Shown in pieces: positions 33,892-47,055 of a stretch of DNA of 64,000 bases (the stretch's first letter is position 1; every line of letters starts with the position of its first letter). The DNA is from Diphasiastrum complanatum (Eukaryota > Streptophyta > Lycopodiopsida > Lycopodiales > Lycopodiaceae). A model generated the notes under the pieces. That model saw only the letters and a program-made list of their open reading frames with translations. It had not been told where the DNA came from and did no database searches. The stretch lies in assembly GCA_029204225.1 (NCBI GenBank), contig MU832024.1, forward strand, positions 1 through 64,000, in the 5' to 3' direction. The position numbers and the translations under genes are program-made.

Positions 33892-34838
33892 TGTTGGATC
33901 CTCTCGTGATTAAGTGCGGAATAGTAAAGAGAACTCAACATAGCGAATTCTAATAGGAGTTTTACCAAACTATAGTTTCAGACCTTAACTTAGATCAATA
34001 AGAGAATATCATGAAGGGAGCGAAACAGTTAGGCTTTTGGACAGCCATGCTTCCTTCGAGATTAGACATTCCAAATCGAGCGAGTATCAATGAGAGAGAA
34101 AATATCAGAAAGCATTCACGGTGGAACATACATAAGAAATTAGAGAATTTGAATTAAGTTGCTGTGAATACAATGATCAGATCACAATCATGTGCCCTCA
34201 AATGGTTCACAGTAATAGCGCACTATGTGTTGTGATCTTACTTAGCTAGCTACAGATTGAATAACTATTTCTACTTCTTGAATAGCTTTCACTCTCTCGA
34301 ATATCTCTGATCCTAAGGAATCAGATAATCAAGATACAATGGAGTTCACGGAGGAACTCTGAATCACGCTAAATTATTATTCGTGTTCTTGTCGCTAATC
34401 CATACATTCATCACTTTTCTCACTTGCATGTCTCTATTATTTCATGAGTGGTCATTATGGATATATATACATGGAACAGTTACAATGACTATGTGGGCAA
34501 TGAGCGTAAAACAACGCAGATACTAAAAAGTACTGAACTGAACTGTAACGAAGTCTGTGTTGGACAGGGCAGACCAAGTTGGTAGGATGGTGATGACGTG
34601 GACTTCAAAGTCGGAGAATTCGATGTCGTGAACCTCGAACTTGAAGACTTCGAACTCAAAGAAGTCGATGTCGATCCTACTTTTGGACGTTCGACTTTAG
34701 AGAGTAAGGCTGCAATGTCGTTGTGTATAAAGAGAGTGCATATTTATATGGTATACTGGTGCTCAGGAATCGAACTTGAGTGAGTGGAACTCGAGTGACT
34801 CGAATTTGGGTGTGTTGGAGTGAAGCTTAATTCCAACA
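33892..34838 (-). repeat. 3' LTR of the minus-strand Copia element
   Basis: On the minus strand a purine tract CTTAAGGGGGAG is followed by TGTTGGAATTAAG, the classic start of a Copia 3' LTR (34838 downward). The far end is placed at 33892, where the plus strand reads TGTTGGATCCTC, giving TG...CA ends; this edge is less sure. The half nearest the tract is rich in CGAACTTGA/GACTTCGA units, like the LTR at 16.9 kb. Confidence 0.65.
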
Positions 34839-34854
34839 CTCCCCCTTAAGCTTA

Positions 34855-36233
34855 ACTCCTAGGATACTTTTTGAGCAAGCTACATAATGTAACATGCTTT
34901 TACCTTGACAAAAGCTTAGTCAAGATATCAGCCAACATACTGTCAGTTGGACAGTAACTTAATTTGACATCTTTATTCTGAACTTTTTCTCTAAGAAAAT
35001 GAAATTGAACTTCGATGTGTTTAGTTCTAGAGTGAGTTCATGAGTTCATAGATAGAGCAATGCAGCTCTGATTGTCGCAATAGAGTATATTAGTTGGACT
35101 GATTTGGGAGATCATAAGATCTTGAAGCAATCTTCTGAGCCAGATGATTTCGAGCTTCACTGCAAAGGTTATTGCAACATATTTGGATTCTGTAGAGGAC
35201 AAAGAAATGCATTTCTACTTTCGACTATTCCATGAAATGGGTCCTCCGGCTAGAATGCAAAGATAGCCAGACGTTGATTTTCTTGTGTCCACATTTCTAG
35301 TAAGTAAGTAACGTCAAAGCATCCTCTATGTTTCCATTATAACACAAAGCATAGTGCTTAGTGGCTTGAATGTATCTTAGTGCTCTAAGTAGAGCCTTCT
35401 AGTGAGGTAGGCCGGGATTTGACATAAACTATGACAATGTGCTGACTGTAAACGCTAGATCAGGTCGAGTGCAGACCATGGCATACATGATCAATCCGAC
35501 TATCGACTGATAGGGGTATTTGCACATCTCTTTCTTCTCTGCATCAGTTGTCGGGCACATATCTTTTGACAGTTTGAATCTTGGGTCCATAGGTGAGTCT
35601 ATTGACTTGCAGTTTTCCATGCCATACCTGTAGAGTAGTACACTGGTTAGATACCTTTCTTGGCTTATTGTGATACTTATGTTTTCTCAGTCTCTTGTTA
35701 TCTCGATTCCTGCACAGGGCCTGAATCGGTCATTTCGAATTCCTTCAACAAAAGTGACTTTGTCTCATGAAGCAACTGATTCGAATTGCTGATGATTAGA
35801 GAGTCATCAACATAAAGCTATTATGGCATAGCTTGAGCCTCTATGTTTGAGATAAACATTAGAGTCCGCAGAGTTAGGAATGAAGTCATGGTGCAACAAG
35901 AATCGATTGATTCTATCGACCCAGGCCCTTGGAGCTTGCTTTAGCCTGTAGAGAGCATCAAATCTTCTCCCATCAGAGTTTGTTTTCATTTCCTAAAAAG
36001 CATGCATGGCAGCATGGCAGTAAAGCGTGCTCTTTGCAGCTTACATACCTTATGTCTTGACCTTGAAGAATGTAACATTCAGGTTGATAGATGTAGATGT
36101 CTTCTTGTATATATCCATTCAAAAAAGTTGTATGAACATCCATCTGGTGAACGTCTAGATCTTTGACAGCTGCAATAGCGAATAAAGATCGAATTGACTG
36201 AAGTAAGGGAACTTGTATTGAACAAGTGTCCAA
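34855..36233 (-). pseudogene. Copia RT and RNase H fragment, minus strand
   Basis: Read downward from 36233: SIRSLFAIAAVKDLDVHQMD and then VHTTFLNGYIQEDIYIYQPE are the RT palm. Next come [20 protein letters not shown] (about 35940) and the catalytic LYVDDSLIIS near 35800. The connection block CKSIDSPMDPRFKLSKDMCP with YQSIVGLIMYAMVCTRPDL follows (35620-35429). Degenerate RNase H continues to the polypurine tract near 34850. Frameshifts and stops are frequent. Integrase and gag are missing: at about 36240 the sequence switches to a second Copia element on the other strand. Confidence 0.85.
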
Positions 36234-36259
36234 AATCCCACTGATCAGGTACTTGTCAC

Positions 36260-38880
36260 TTCAGATGAAGATAACAAGAATGAACTATGGCACAAGAGGA
36301 TGTGCCATTGCAGCATCAGCACACTCTATAGAATGTCAAGGAGCAAAATGGCAGAAGGCATGGATGTGACTGACAGAAAGATCAGTGTGTGTGAATCATG
36401 TTTGAAGGGCAAGCAGCACCGTGAACCATTCTAATTCGAAGGAGTATGGGCGAAGGAGATTCTTGGGCTGATACATAGCGATCTATGTGGGCCTATGAAG
36501 GTTCCATCTATATCTGAATCGTTGTCCTTCGCTACATTTTTTGATGATTACACACACATGACATTTGTCTACTTCTTGAAGAAAAAGCTGATGTGTTTAC
36601 AGTTTTTAAACAATTCAGAAGTTGAGCTGAAACACAGACAGGAAGAAAAATCAAAGTTCTGAGATTTGATAATGGTGGAAAATACACCAGTACAAACTTT
36701 AAGAACTTTTGTCAGCATGAAGGAATTGAAAGACGATATACTGTGCGTTACACACCACAACACAACGGGGTAGCAAAAAGAAAGAATCGGACCCTGATGG
36801 AAGCAGCAAGGTGCATGATGGCATAGGCGAAGTTGTCAAAGAAATTTTGGGCAGAAGCTATACTAACAACCGTCTATCTACAGAATAGGAACACGACAAC
36901 TGTTGTAAGCGATGTCACACCCTATGAAGCCTGGACTGGTGACAAACCCAACCTGTCGCATATCAGAGTGTTTAGTATCAAGGGATACATGCATGTGCCT
37001 CAGGAAAAGAGGTCCAAGCTTGATGAAAAATCAAGACCCATGATATTCGTGGGATATGCAATCAATTCACCTGGCTACAAGTTGTATGATCCTAAAACCA
37101 AAAAGGTGCAAGTAAGCAAAGATGTCAAGTTTGATGAGCAGACATTCCAGGAAGATGCAGACTAGACTGGTTATCAATTCTTTGATCTGACTCTTTACAT
37201 CTCTGATTGGACTAAAGAGGGAGAGCAGACTTCTATAGTGTCGCGTGATCAAGAAGATCAACAAGCAATTGAGCGACAAGAGCCGCAGTCCCCACAACAA
37301 CCAATACAATCTGATCAACCGAAGAATCTAGTTGAGCCAAGACGCTCTATCAGAATCCGACAGAAGGCTATTGAGAAAGTTGCAGCAAACAGCTGCGATG
37401 AGAACCGATGTCTGATGACAACAAAACCCGAAACTTACTCAAAAGCAATTGCAAGTCAGGAATCAGAAGAATGGAAGAAGGCAATGCAGGAGGAAATCGA
37501 CTCAATGCATAAAAATAAAGCGTGGACACTAGAGCAACCACCAGAAGGAAGAAAATTTGTGTACTGCAAATGGGTCTACAAACTAAAGTTGAAACCGGAT
37601 GGGAGTGCTGAGCGATACAAGGCCAGATTGGTAGCCAAGGGGTATTCTCAGAAATATGGAGTAGACTACCAAGAGACATTCTCCTCTATGGTAAAACAGT
37701 CTACCATTCGCCTCCTAAGAAATCTACATGAGACAGACAGAAGGCTTCCACAACCAAGAATTTCCTTATCTGTGCTGTAAACTGAAGAAGTGCATTTATG
37801 GGTTAAAGCAAGCCGCAAGAGCTTGGCATATGAGAATGTCTGAATTTTTAATCTCTATTGGTTTTAGAAGATTAGTTTCAGACAATGATGTCTTTATTAA
37901 GACTGAAGGTGATAGTTCTTTAATCTTAGTTGTATTTGTTGATGACACTCTAATGTTCTGTAATGACTTAGAGATGATAAAAAAAACCAAGGATCTTATA
38001 GGACGAGAGTTTGAAATAACAGACCTTGGTGAGGCTAAGAAATTCCTAGGAATAAAAATCGCTAGGAATAAAACAACAAGAACTATAAAACTTTCTCAGG
38101 ATAGTTATGCCTATAAAATTCTAGCAGACTATGCAATGTTAGAATGCAAAGGAAAGGAAATTCCTATGGCACTTGGAGTAAAACTTTCTAAAGAAGACTG
38201 TCCAAAGACTGAGCATGAAGAATTCGAAATGAGTAATATACATTTTCGAAATCTGATCGGAGCTCTAATGTACCTGACTGTATGCACTTGACCATGCTTT
38301 AGCACAATTTTCTAACAACCCAAGAAAGTACATTTGGGAGCTAGCTAAGAGAATCTTACGATATCTCAAGCAGACCATGGATTTTGGCATTGTCTATTCC
38401 AAGCCAGATGAATCCACTCTAAAGGCATATAGCGACGCCACTTGGGCAAGCTCGAAGAATGACAACAAATCTGTCACTGGCAAATGTTTCATAATATGTG
38501 GAGGGCCAATAAGCTGGGTTTGCAAAAAGCAGACTTTTGTCGCACAATCCTCATGCGAACTAGACTATGTAGCTACTTCAAAGAATGCAAACGAGATCGT
38601 GTGGCTGAGACAACTGTTGAATGAGCTAGGAGAGCAACAAGTAGAACCTACTATCATTTATATGGATAATACCAGTGCAATCTCCATGACTCAAGACCCT
38701 ATCTTCCATTCCAGGACAAAGCACATTCCACTCAAATACCATCATATTAAAGATCTTGTGCAGAAACAGGAAATTCAGATTGAGTATGTGAAGACCGCAG
38801 AAATGACAGCAGATGTTCTGACCAAGCCCCTTGCAAAACAACTGTCTGAAAAACACAGGACAAAGATGGGAGTCGGCTGA
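36260..38880 (+). pseudogene. Copia pol: integrase, RT and RNase H, plus strand
   Basis: Starts in the integrase zinc region (NELWHKRMCHCSISTLYRMS ... CESCLKGKQH). It continues with the core (DLCGPM, FFDDYTHMTF, LRFDNGGKYTS, NGVAKRKNR), in which the catalytic Glu expected in the last block is Lys. RT follows in the frame from 37238 ([40 protein letters not shown]). Near 37710 the frame jumps from STIRLL to [13 protein letters not shown], so the segment with the first catalytic Asp of RT is deleted. LVVFVDDTLMFCN is intact. RNase H runs at 38377-38880 (LKAYSDATWASSKNDNKSVT ... RTKHIPLKYHHIKDLV). Several lesions: inactive. Confidence 0.9.
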
Positions 38881-38904
38881 AGGAATCTTCAGTTCAAAAG
38901 GGAA

Positions 38905-39270
38905 TGTTATAAAATAAACTTCACTTTCCTTCATCCCTGAATACCTCCACGTGAGACGAATCAGATCTCGCAAAGGCAGTCTGCAAGTACAATAGAATCA
39001 GACAACCGCAACTAATCAAGTGCCAAGAAAAGCTTAGAAGATGTAAAAATAGAATAAAAGTTTGTGCAAACGTAGCGCAGAGAATCAGAGAGAGTAGGAG
39101 AGAGTGAGATAGAAGAAAAGCTTATACATCTACAGAATAGAAAACAAAAACTAGCACACTGATAAGCGACAGACTGTAAACTCTTATCCAAAGGAGATTT
39201 ATAAAGCAATAGATCTTTCTATCTGTGTATGCATGAATAATAGTATTGTTTATGTGTATATATTGTTATC
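38905..39270 (+). repeat. Probable 3' LTR of the plus-strand Copia element
   Basis: After pol ends at 38880, a weak purine tract (CAAAAGGGA) precedes TGTTATAAAATAAAC at 38905, a plausible LTR start. The right edge is not visible because the 5' LTR is absent; 39270 is a guess from where LTR-like sequence fades. Confidence 0.4.
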
Positions 39271-40121
39271 CTGATGAATGGATCATATTGACTTGGCAAT
39301 CATATTGATGAATGCTATGTTCAAGAAATAGCTTGCAGGTTGCATGGTGGAGACACTCCTTGCCTTCCTATGTTGCTTCAGAGTTTTGTTACTATATGGC
39401 ACTTGATTTGTTGTTGACATAGCATTGCCTACAGTCTCTAGCAAAGATAGGGTCCTATAGTGTTTAATATTTTTCAAAAAATCACCATCAAATTGCCCAT
39501 GTCAAAATCCATAATTTGAACCCCATAAAAAAGAGTGTTCTGCTGTATTTCGTGCCAGAATTCCGGATCGCATTCCAATAGGATCTACTTCCATTATGGT
39601 ATCATGCTACTGTGCTGCAAAGGAAACATGGCATAAGATTGTCTTAACACTTCAAAATGAGGTTAGAGTTTGCTTATGTACAGCGAAAGAGCATGCACAA
39701 AGTAGTAAAGGATGACAGCAGTGAAAGTAATTATGTACCAAAACTTCTCCCATTAAGAAAGAAAGCCATTGAATCTAGTAATGTACCACTCACACTCAAA
39801 GTTTTCCCCCTATGACAAACCATGTTTGGCCTTAGTATGATGAACAGACTCACAATGAGCTGTCTTTGTGATAAAATGGTGAAAATTCTGGTTGTTTTCA
39901 CCACTGCATTTTCTTTGTAAATAAAGAATGGTTAGAATATCTGCCCAGAAACGTTCAGACTCTGTTGTGAACCTGCGGTATTAAGTAGCAGCTAAGTAGT
40001 GTGAAGAAATATCACAAGTTGATTCTCTGCAGGTAGTATATGTTCTAACATATGCACATGCTAGGTCTTCGCTGGAAAAAGAATAACAGTCGCTTACATT
40101 TGTCACTTTCCTCAGCATCAC
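39271..40121. other. Intergenic DNA and 3' UTR of the phosphatase gene
   Basis: No gene is seen. The right part should contain the 3' UTR of the minus-strand gene that ends at 40122. Confidence 0.4.
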
Positions 40122-42201
40122 TTACTCTGCGTGCAGATGACATGGGTGGTCTTTTGAAGTTGAAATAGTCAATGAGAGATTATTATCTCCACAGCACTCC
40201 TCTGTCTCCAATTCTTCATCAAAATGGTCAAAAAATGCAGGTCCACTCCAAGGCCAATCAAAATTCCACTGTCCTCTATTTGCTGTTGCTCTGAACTCTT
40301 GATCAGCAATCATTTCAGCAGAAAGACCCCATTGTTCAAGCTCTGCCGTCTTGTGATGAACGGCCAAACTGTATTCTCCGCCAGAACCAAGCTGCATAAC
40401 TCGAAATTCACAGTTCTGAAAATTGTTTAGGAACTCAAACTGCTCAGTTGTCCACTTAAACCAGCGCATTAAGAAGACACGCATTGTAACACCATGTGAA
40501 ACAATTACAAGGTTCAAATCTGTGGAGCTGCCAAGTTCTCTGTTCAATCTATCGGTATCGATGTCTCGCCACAATGACTCCAAAAAACCTGTTAAATGAG
40601 AGACAATATCAACGGATTACTATAAATCAAAAGAAAGGAATTTTATTTGAATAACAAAAACCTCATTTGGCGGCACCAAAGAGAACAGGCTTTTGAAATG
40701 CAGCATCTGTATTGAAATTGATAAACATGATACTAAAGTTCACCCTGATGACTAAAAATCAAATGCGACTTCAAGTGACATGTTTCCTTTTTCATTTCTC
40801 AACCATACCCCACTTATACAAACAGCTGACTCGCTGAGTAATTTCAAGACCTCGCAGCCATAAATAGCTCAAAAAAACTACAAGAGCATAGAGATTATAT
40901 GCTTTCGTAGATCATGTTAAAAGAAAGAAAACCTACAAATTGTGAAATAGACTGACAACTGATGAAAGTAGTATACAGTATGGGCCTAGAGTAAACAGCG
41001 CTTATACTCGTGTCAAGAAGCTTTTCATAAAAAATGATCTCTGTCCGTGGGCTTAAGATGATACCGCTCTGCAAGCAAGTACAAGCAAGTACACCCGTTG
41101 GTGTAGATTGAACTTCTCAAACAGCAAAATAGGTTACATCTACCAGCAACTTGAAATACAGCACAGAGTTGTTTCGGCTATGCGGTAACTAGTCCAACTT
41201 CCTTGCAAAGGTAGAATGTATCGCGTTTGAAGAAAAGCAACCTCCCAGCGTTTTCCTTTCTTTCATAAATGCTTATTAAACTGATTGAGTTGTATTACTG
41301 TTTACTTTCGCCATTTCCTCAAGAAATAAAATTTATGATTTATGATTTTCTTCGCTTCAGAGGAAGATCTAATATCTGGATAAAACGAACGACATTTAAG
41401 GGAAAAAGCATCTTGAAAGTAATGGCAAGTGCATCCAAGCATTGTGAACAAACTAACGTTTTCTAAGCCAAGCTCAGCTGCAAAATAACCAGGTCAACAA
41501 CTTACTACGTCAACATCTCTAATGCTCCATCAGAGCTGAAAACGCTTCCTATTAAAAGTGAAAAACTGTAACTAGACACTTGTCACCTTATTATACCTGT
41601 AATTTCAGCATAAAAATGGACTAGATCTGTGTTTCGCTGGAAATTATATGATATATTTTATCCCTTGTACCCTTCCAAGGGAAACTGAAGCATACTTAGT
41701 TACAGAAAAAGAAATGTTGCATACGAGAAATGAGACAAATGACAGGCACATACTGGTTACACGATCAAATACATCCGCTGCAGACTCTCCTTCATGAAAA
41801 CGGTAGAAAAATCTACCGAATCGCTCTCTGGTGTCTTTCACAATTTTCATCGCTTCTGTTATCTGGAAATTTCCAAAGTCCTGCTCTCGAATGCGAGGTT
41901 CCTCTCGCACCCCCAAGATCCGCCGCTTCTCAAATGCTCTCCCAAGATGTCTTAGTGTGCTCAAGGTCCTTTTGTAAGGAGACGCATAGAAATAAACTTT
42001 CCAATCTCTTTCTGCAGTTTTCTCAATCATTTTACGTATAGTAGCACCGCAGGCTTCTGCCTGGCGAATGCCTTCTGGCGTTAGAAGAATTTTTGAATCA
42101 GCAGTACTGCAGTACTTAGACTCGTCAACATTACCCTCACTCTCACCATGTCTTACCAAGATAATCCGTATTGGCCTCCTACCTTTCCCTTCAACGGCCA
42201 T
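40122..42201 (-). CDS. Phosphoglycerate mutase-like histidine phosphatase
   Basis: Two coding exons: 42201-41754 (ATG MAVEGKGRRP) and 40588-40122, with donor A/GTATGT and acceptor AACAG joining in phase to give 304 residues. The catalytic motif RPIRIILVRHGESEGN (RHG at about residues 17-19) carries the phospho-accepting His. Supporting residues are the Arg in YASPYKRTLSTLR, the Glu in REEPRIREQDFGNFQ, and the second His in NLVIVSHGVTMRVFLMRWFK. This matches the plant group near Arabidopsis At3g05170, annotated as phosphoglycerate mutase family or broad-range phosphatases; the substrate is unknown. The C-terminus (WPWSGPAFFDHFDEELE) is lineage-like and acidic. No signal peptide. The 1.16-kb intron holds no other gene. 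Intact. Confidence 0.93.
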
Positions 42202-42701
42202 TAATCCGCTCACTCTTACCTCCAGTTAAAGAAAACAATGCAATGACCTATTATCTACAAAGAAGAATTGTATGACCAAAGCTTACTGTAATATTTCACA
42301 CTATTTCCAGAGGAGAAATAAGGCCAAGCACAATCAAACCATAAGTTGAGATGTAAAAGCAAGCCTGATACATATGCAAACGAGTTTCTCATTCAAAAGT
42401 CTTACTATTTAGGTTTATGTAGCCAAGTCAAAGCTAACTTCGTAGTTAGCTATGTGTTTTCTGTATGAGAAACTTTAGATGCCGAGGAGCTTGTAAGCGG
42501 CATTGATAACAGTTATCTTCGCCTTGAAAAACATAGTCAGAGCGTGGAAATATATGTATAATATGATGTACGAGGTAGGAAGGGCAGATAGGATCGATGA
42601 ATCGAATAAGCAGTGAAGTACTGCTCACAAAAGAAGACTAAAAACCACTCCACAAGGACAGATGAATCGATCAAACAGAGAAGTACCGCCCACAAAGGAA
42701 G

Positions 42702-42981
42702 ACTAAAAACCACTCCACAAGCACAAAGCAGAGGTAGTATTCTCCACAGGAATGTACAGCAGAGAGTGGCGTGCTCCTAGCTTCTTACGAGCTTCGTGGA
42801 TTGACTTGCGTATGACGAAAGAATAGTATTGAATTGGTGTGTTGCTGCGAAAGATAAAGATAAGCATTACAGTGTTGGCGGCACTCGATCTCAGACACGC
42901 CATGGACGCCACCTCAAATCCAGCCATATCTTCATCAGCATCTTCCATATCCAGCAGCATAGCTCCTCCCAAAGAATTCAT
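42702..42981 (-). CDS. Small unresolved ORF upstream of the phosphatase gene
   Basis: A minus-strand ATG at 42981 opens about 93 codons with an acidic start (LLDMEDADEDMAGFE) and a hydrophobic, basic middle. It lies about 500 bases above the phosphatase ATG, on the same strand. It may be an upstream ORF in the leader of the phosphatase transcript, a first exon, or chance. No domain recognised. Confidence 0.2.
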
Positions 42982-43088
42982 CAAAGCGAATCACCCTTCG
43001 CCATACCTAAAGGACAATCGAAAAAGCGAGAGAGAGAGACAGAGAGATTGACAGACAAAACGCGCTCGTGCGTTTTTGTTAGGGTATC

Positions 43089-43111
43089 TTAGGGTTAGGG
43101 CTTTAGGGTTT
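43089..43111 (-). promoter_or_regulatory. Telo-box cluster in the phosphatase promoter region
   Basis: The plus strand carries TTAGGGTTAGGG (43089-43100) and TTAGGGTTT (43103-43111). On the minus strand these are AAACCCTAA-type telo-boxes, common near transcription starts of plant housekeeping genes. A GA-rich leader-like stretch lies just downstream on the minus strand (43020-43050). Confidence 0.55.
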
Positions 43112-43528
43112 CGACTGGATCGTAGGCATAAAGTGAGGCGTTGGAGAGACCATTTTCCGAGTAGCGTGTAATCGATATATTTTCAATATGACGGGCGAAG
43201 AAACGTCAATGGCTTCGTTTTTCTTTCATTACAGTTAACATCATCTGTCGTGCTGACGTCTGATTGGCATCAAAGCCCTTCAATGCAGTTTGATGGACGA
43301 ACTACGGACAGTACATGGGCCCGTGTCCGGAAAGAGCATGTCCTTGAAAAGTTGAACCCACCTTTCAATCACCCCACCCACCCCCTTAGATTAAAGGGGG
43401 CCCCTATCTTTTGATAGGACCTGCCCTTGTAAGAATTAGCTATTGCACCAACATCGCCATATGACCTAGCTGATCTTAAACTCTATAACAAGATGCCATT
43501 GTGGATTGCATACATACATATTGTTGTG

Positions 43529-43651
43529 GGGGGCAAGGCCCTGCCCGAGGGCCTTCCGTGCTGGGAAGGTCGTTGCCCGAGGGTGGGAACCCAAAGGTAG
43601 AGCCCGAACAACACGGAAGGCCCCAGGGGCTAGGGCCTTCCCCTGTGTAAT
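43529..43651. mobile_element. GC-rich foldback (MITE-like) element, copy 2
   Basis: The left arm starts GGGGCAAGGCCCTGCCCGAG and continues GGCCTTCCGTG. The right arm ends as its near-complement (CACGGAAGGCCCCAGGGGCT, then AGGGCCTTCCCC), so about 31 bases at each end can pair. The arms resemble those of the element at 20641-20771. It lies in AT-richer DNA and has no real coding capacity. Confidence 0.65.
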
Positions 43652-44521
<870 letters not shown>

Positions 44522-44689
44522 AAATAAATAAAAAAATTCAAAAAAAAAGGTGGGAGGGGGCATGGGGTACCCCCCCCTCCCCTTGTACTCCCTCTGCTTC
44601 CCCCTTCCCCTGTCCTTTTCTTGCTCCCTCCCCCTTCGCAACTCGCTCTCCCACCCCTCGGGCTGCTAGCCCGATTGGGGCGCACAAAG

Positions 44690-45060
44690 TAGGATTTTGG
44701 CTTGAGGGATTTTTGTATGGTTTTGAAGCATTTAATCCATATTGTTTTTCACATTGTACTGACGAAAGGGAGGATCATTCTAGGTAAGATTTTGGCTTGA
44801 GGGACTTTGTTGATGGCTCTAAAGCATTAATTCCATAATTTTTTACGGTTATAGTGAGACCATTTCGCATTGCAATGAAGAAACGGAAGTTCATGAGCTT
44901 CTAGACAAGGATTTTGGCTTGAGGAATTTTGTTGATGACTTTGAAACACTTATTCCATATTGTTTTAAGGTTAGATTATGACCATTTTGCATTGTAATGA
45001 AGAAAGGGAGGATCATGATATTCTTGATAAATTCTTCTAGGTAAAGACATTTTTGTCACT
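44690..45060. repeat. Diverged tandem repeat, three units
   Basis: GGATTTTGGCTTGAGG-like sequence starts at about 44692, 44787 and 44909. Each is followed by similar text (TTTGTTGATGG, CATATTGTTTT, GAAAGGGAGGATCAT). Unit length is about 95-122 bases. Non-coding. Confidence 0.75.
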
Positions 45061-46278
45061 TCTTTATTTCCAAAGATTGGAAGGGAAATTTTTGGGTCAA
45101 TATGGCATTAGCCTGAGGTGGAGACACAAGATTTGAGACAAGGATAGACTCTTTGCTTATTAGCTCAAGATAAATAGGAAAAAACGAGTTCAAGCAAATG
45201 TTTAAGAGCCATGAACAAGCCAACAATCATTTCATTTGATTAAAGTAGACAAAATTCAAAATTTCAGCATATAGATGTTTTTTACAACTGATGGTTAGAA
45301 TTATGGAGGGAGGGCTCTGTGCATTTTTTTTACTTCAAAGTCAACATCCCATTTGAATTTCTTGACAAGAAAAAACAAAATGTTAAAGAGGGTTTGAGGA
45401 ATGACATTGTCTTTAAATCTAAGGGGGTATGCATACCTAATCATGTTAATTAGTGCATCTTAAAGGGAGGTATCTAGAGATCCAAAAGGTGAACTAGCAA
45501 CCTAATCTGAGAGGGAGATAAAAGATGAACCAACGACATACTCTAAGAGATATGCTTTTCAAAGTTGATCAATATTTGTTAAGACTCTTGATCCTTCTAA
45601 GCAGCCTTGCAGTTTGACAGCCGTATTGACCGTCGAAAGCTATTTTGGCCATAAAATACAAGCTTCCTAGAAATTTGGTCGTCATAGCAGACAGGCACAT
45701 ACAATTCAAAAACGTCATTTTAACATGCGCCTTTGTTTTTTTTACTTGTATAGATTCACAATAAATATATTATACACATCAATTTAAACCTCAAAAACAT
45801 TTCAGCACAAACTTTCACATTCATGATTCAACTTCTAGCCTTTCCAACTTGGCGGCTCATCTTTGAAATTAGTACTCATTTCTAAACTATCAACCTTCAT
45901 TTCATATTTGAAAGTCAAATGCTTTATCAAACCGTCATTGAAAAAAAAGCATGATAGGCAACCTCGACCGTCAAACTACAAGGCTGCTTCTAAGTACAAC
46001 TAGTCTCTCCTTTAGACCTCTCAAGGTCTTTTCAAACCACTTCATAGGAGCTATGCAAGTTGTACTCTTAATGAGGCTTTTGTTGCCACTCTATAAGAAG
46101 ACCTTGAGATGTCTAACTTGCACGTTAGTGAAGATTTGGACCAAATATTGATCAAGAAAAATTAGACAAGATGGGATGGTAAAATGTGCTCAACAACAAA
46201 GCTAAGAGTTGAAGCACCGCATCTAAAAATTGTGAGATTGAAAGTATTGATGTGTCATGATTTGTTTGCTTGTTAGTG
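45061..46278. other. Intergenic DNA left of the large Gypsy element
   Basis: No gene recognised. The last five bases, TAGTG (46274-46278), are the left copy of the target-site duplication of the Gypsy element. Confidence 0.4.
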
Positions 46279-47033
46279 TGTTGGAGGGTTTGCGGATCCC
46301 AAGGCAACCCTAACCCTAGTTAATAAGTGAGAGGGATTTGGCACCCTGCATGTGCAAGTCCAACCCAATGATCACATAGTTATTTGATTGATTAGTTAAA
46401 AGTTAATAAAAGGACTTTAGGCCTTTTTGTGGGATTTTTAATGTCGCAAGGCCTAAATGTCAAGTTAGTGAATAAAGTTGGGTTTCCCTCCAATTTTGAT
46501 GGTTCCCACACTTTTTTAAATTTGAATAAAAAGAGAGGCAAGACTAGACCAATAGGATTCAGAGGCCAGGGTCCTCCTCTCTACTATAAAAAGGGACCAA
46601 CTCGAGTTGCTCCTCATGTTCATTTCCTCATTTCAATAAAACAGATTGGTTCTCTTTAAAAATGGATTGATGAATGTCCTTGCTCTTCCTTTCTTCTCCT
46701 CCATTTCTCATGCTTTCTTTGGATTTTGCTAATTGTTGGATTTGATCATTATTGGGATTGCTATTTCTTATGCTTTTTATGAGAGAGAAAGGGAGAGAGA
46801 GAAGAGTAAGTTTCTATCATTGTTGTGGATTTAGGATTAATGGATGTAGTGTTAATGCTTAGTGTTAATGGATGTAGTGTTAGATCCTCCATTCATGTTG
46901 AAATCTGAACTATACTATCACTCTCATGGAAACAAACCTACGCGTGACAACTAACTCCATCTCTTTGATGCTAGATTGACTAGATCTTGGATTTAGGTTA
47001 GGCAAGGAAAGAAATCCACTACAATTTTGGTGC
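46279..47033 (+). repeat. 5' LTR of the Tat/Athila-like element
   Basis: Starts TGTTGGAGGG and ends CACTACA. It has a TATA box TATAAAAAGGG at about 46585. Paired with 55738-56480; within the first 88 bases I count about eight differences between the copies. Telomere-like AACCCTAACCCTAG lies near its start. Confidence 0.95.
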
Positions 47034-47036
47034 CGT

Positions 47037-47055
47037 TGCCGGGGAGCTATGCCAA
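47037..47055 (+). other. Primer binding site, TGGTGCCGTTGCCGGGGAG type
   Basis: It lies a few bases after the 5' LTR and is one base away from the TGGCGCCGTTGCCGGGGA site reported for Athila/Tat-like plant elements, which is different from the initiator-Met site of the other elements in this window. Confidence 0.85.
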
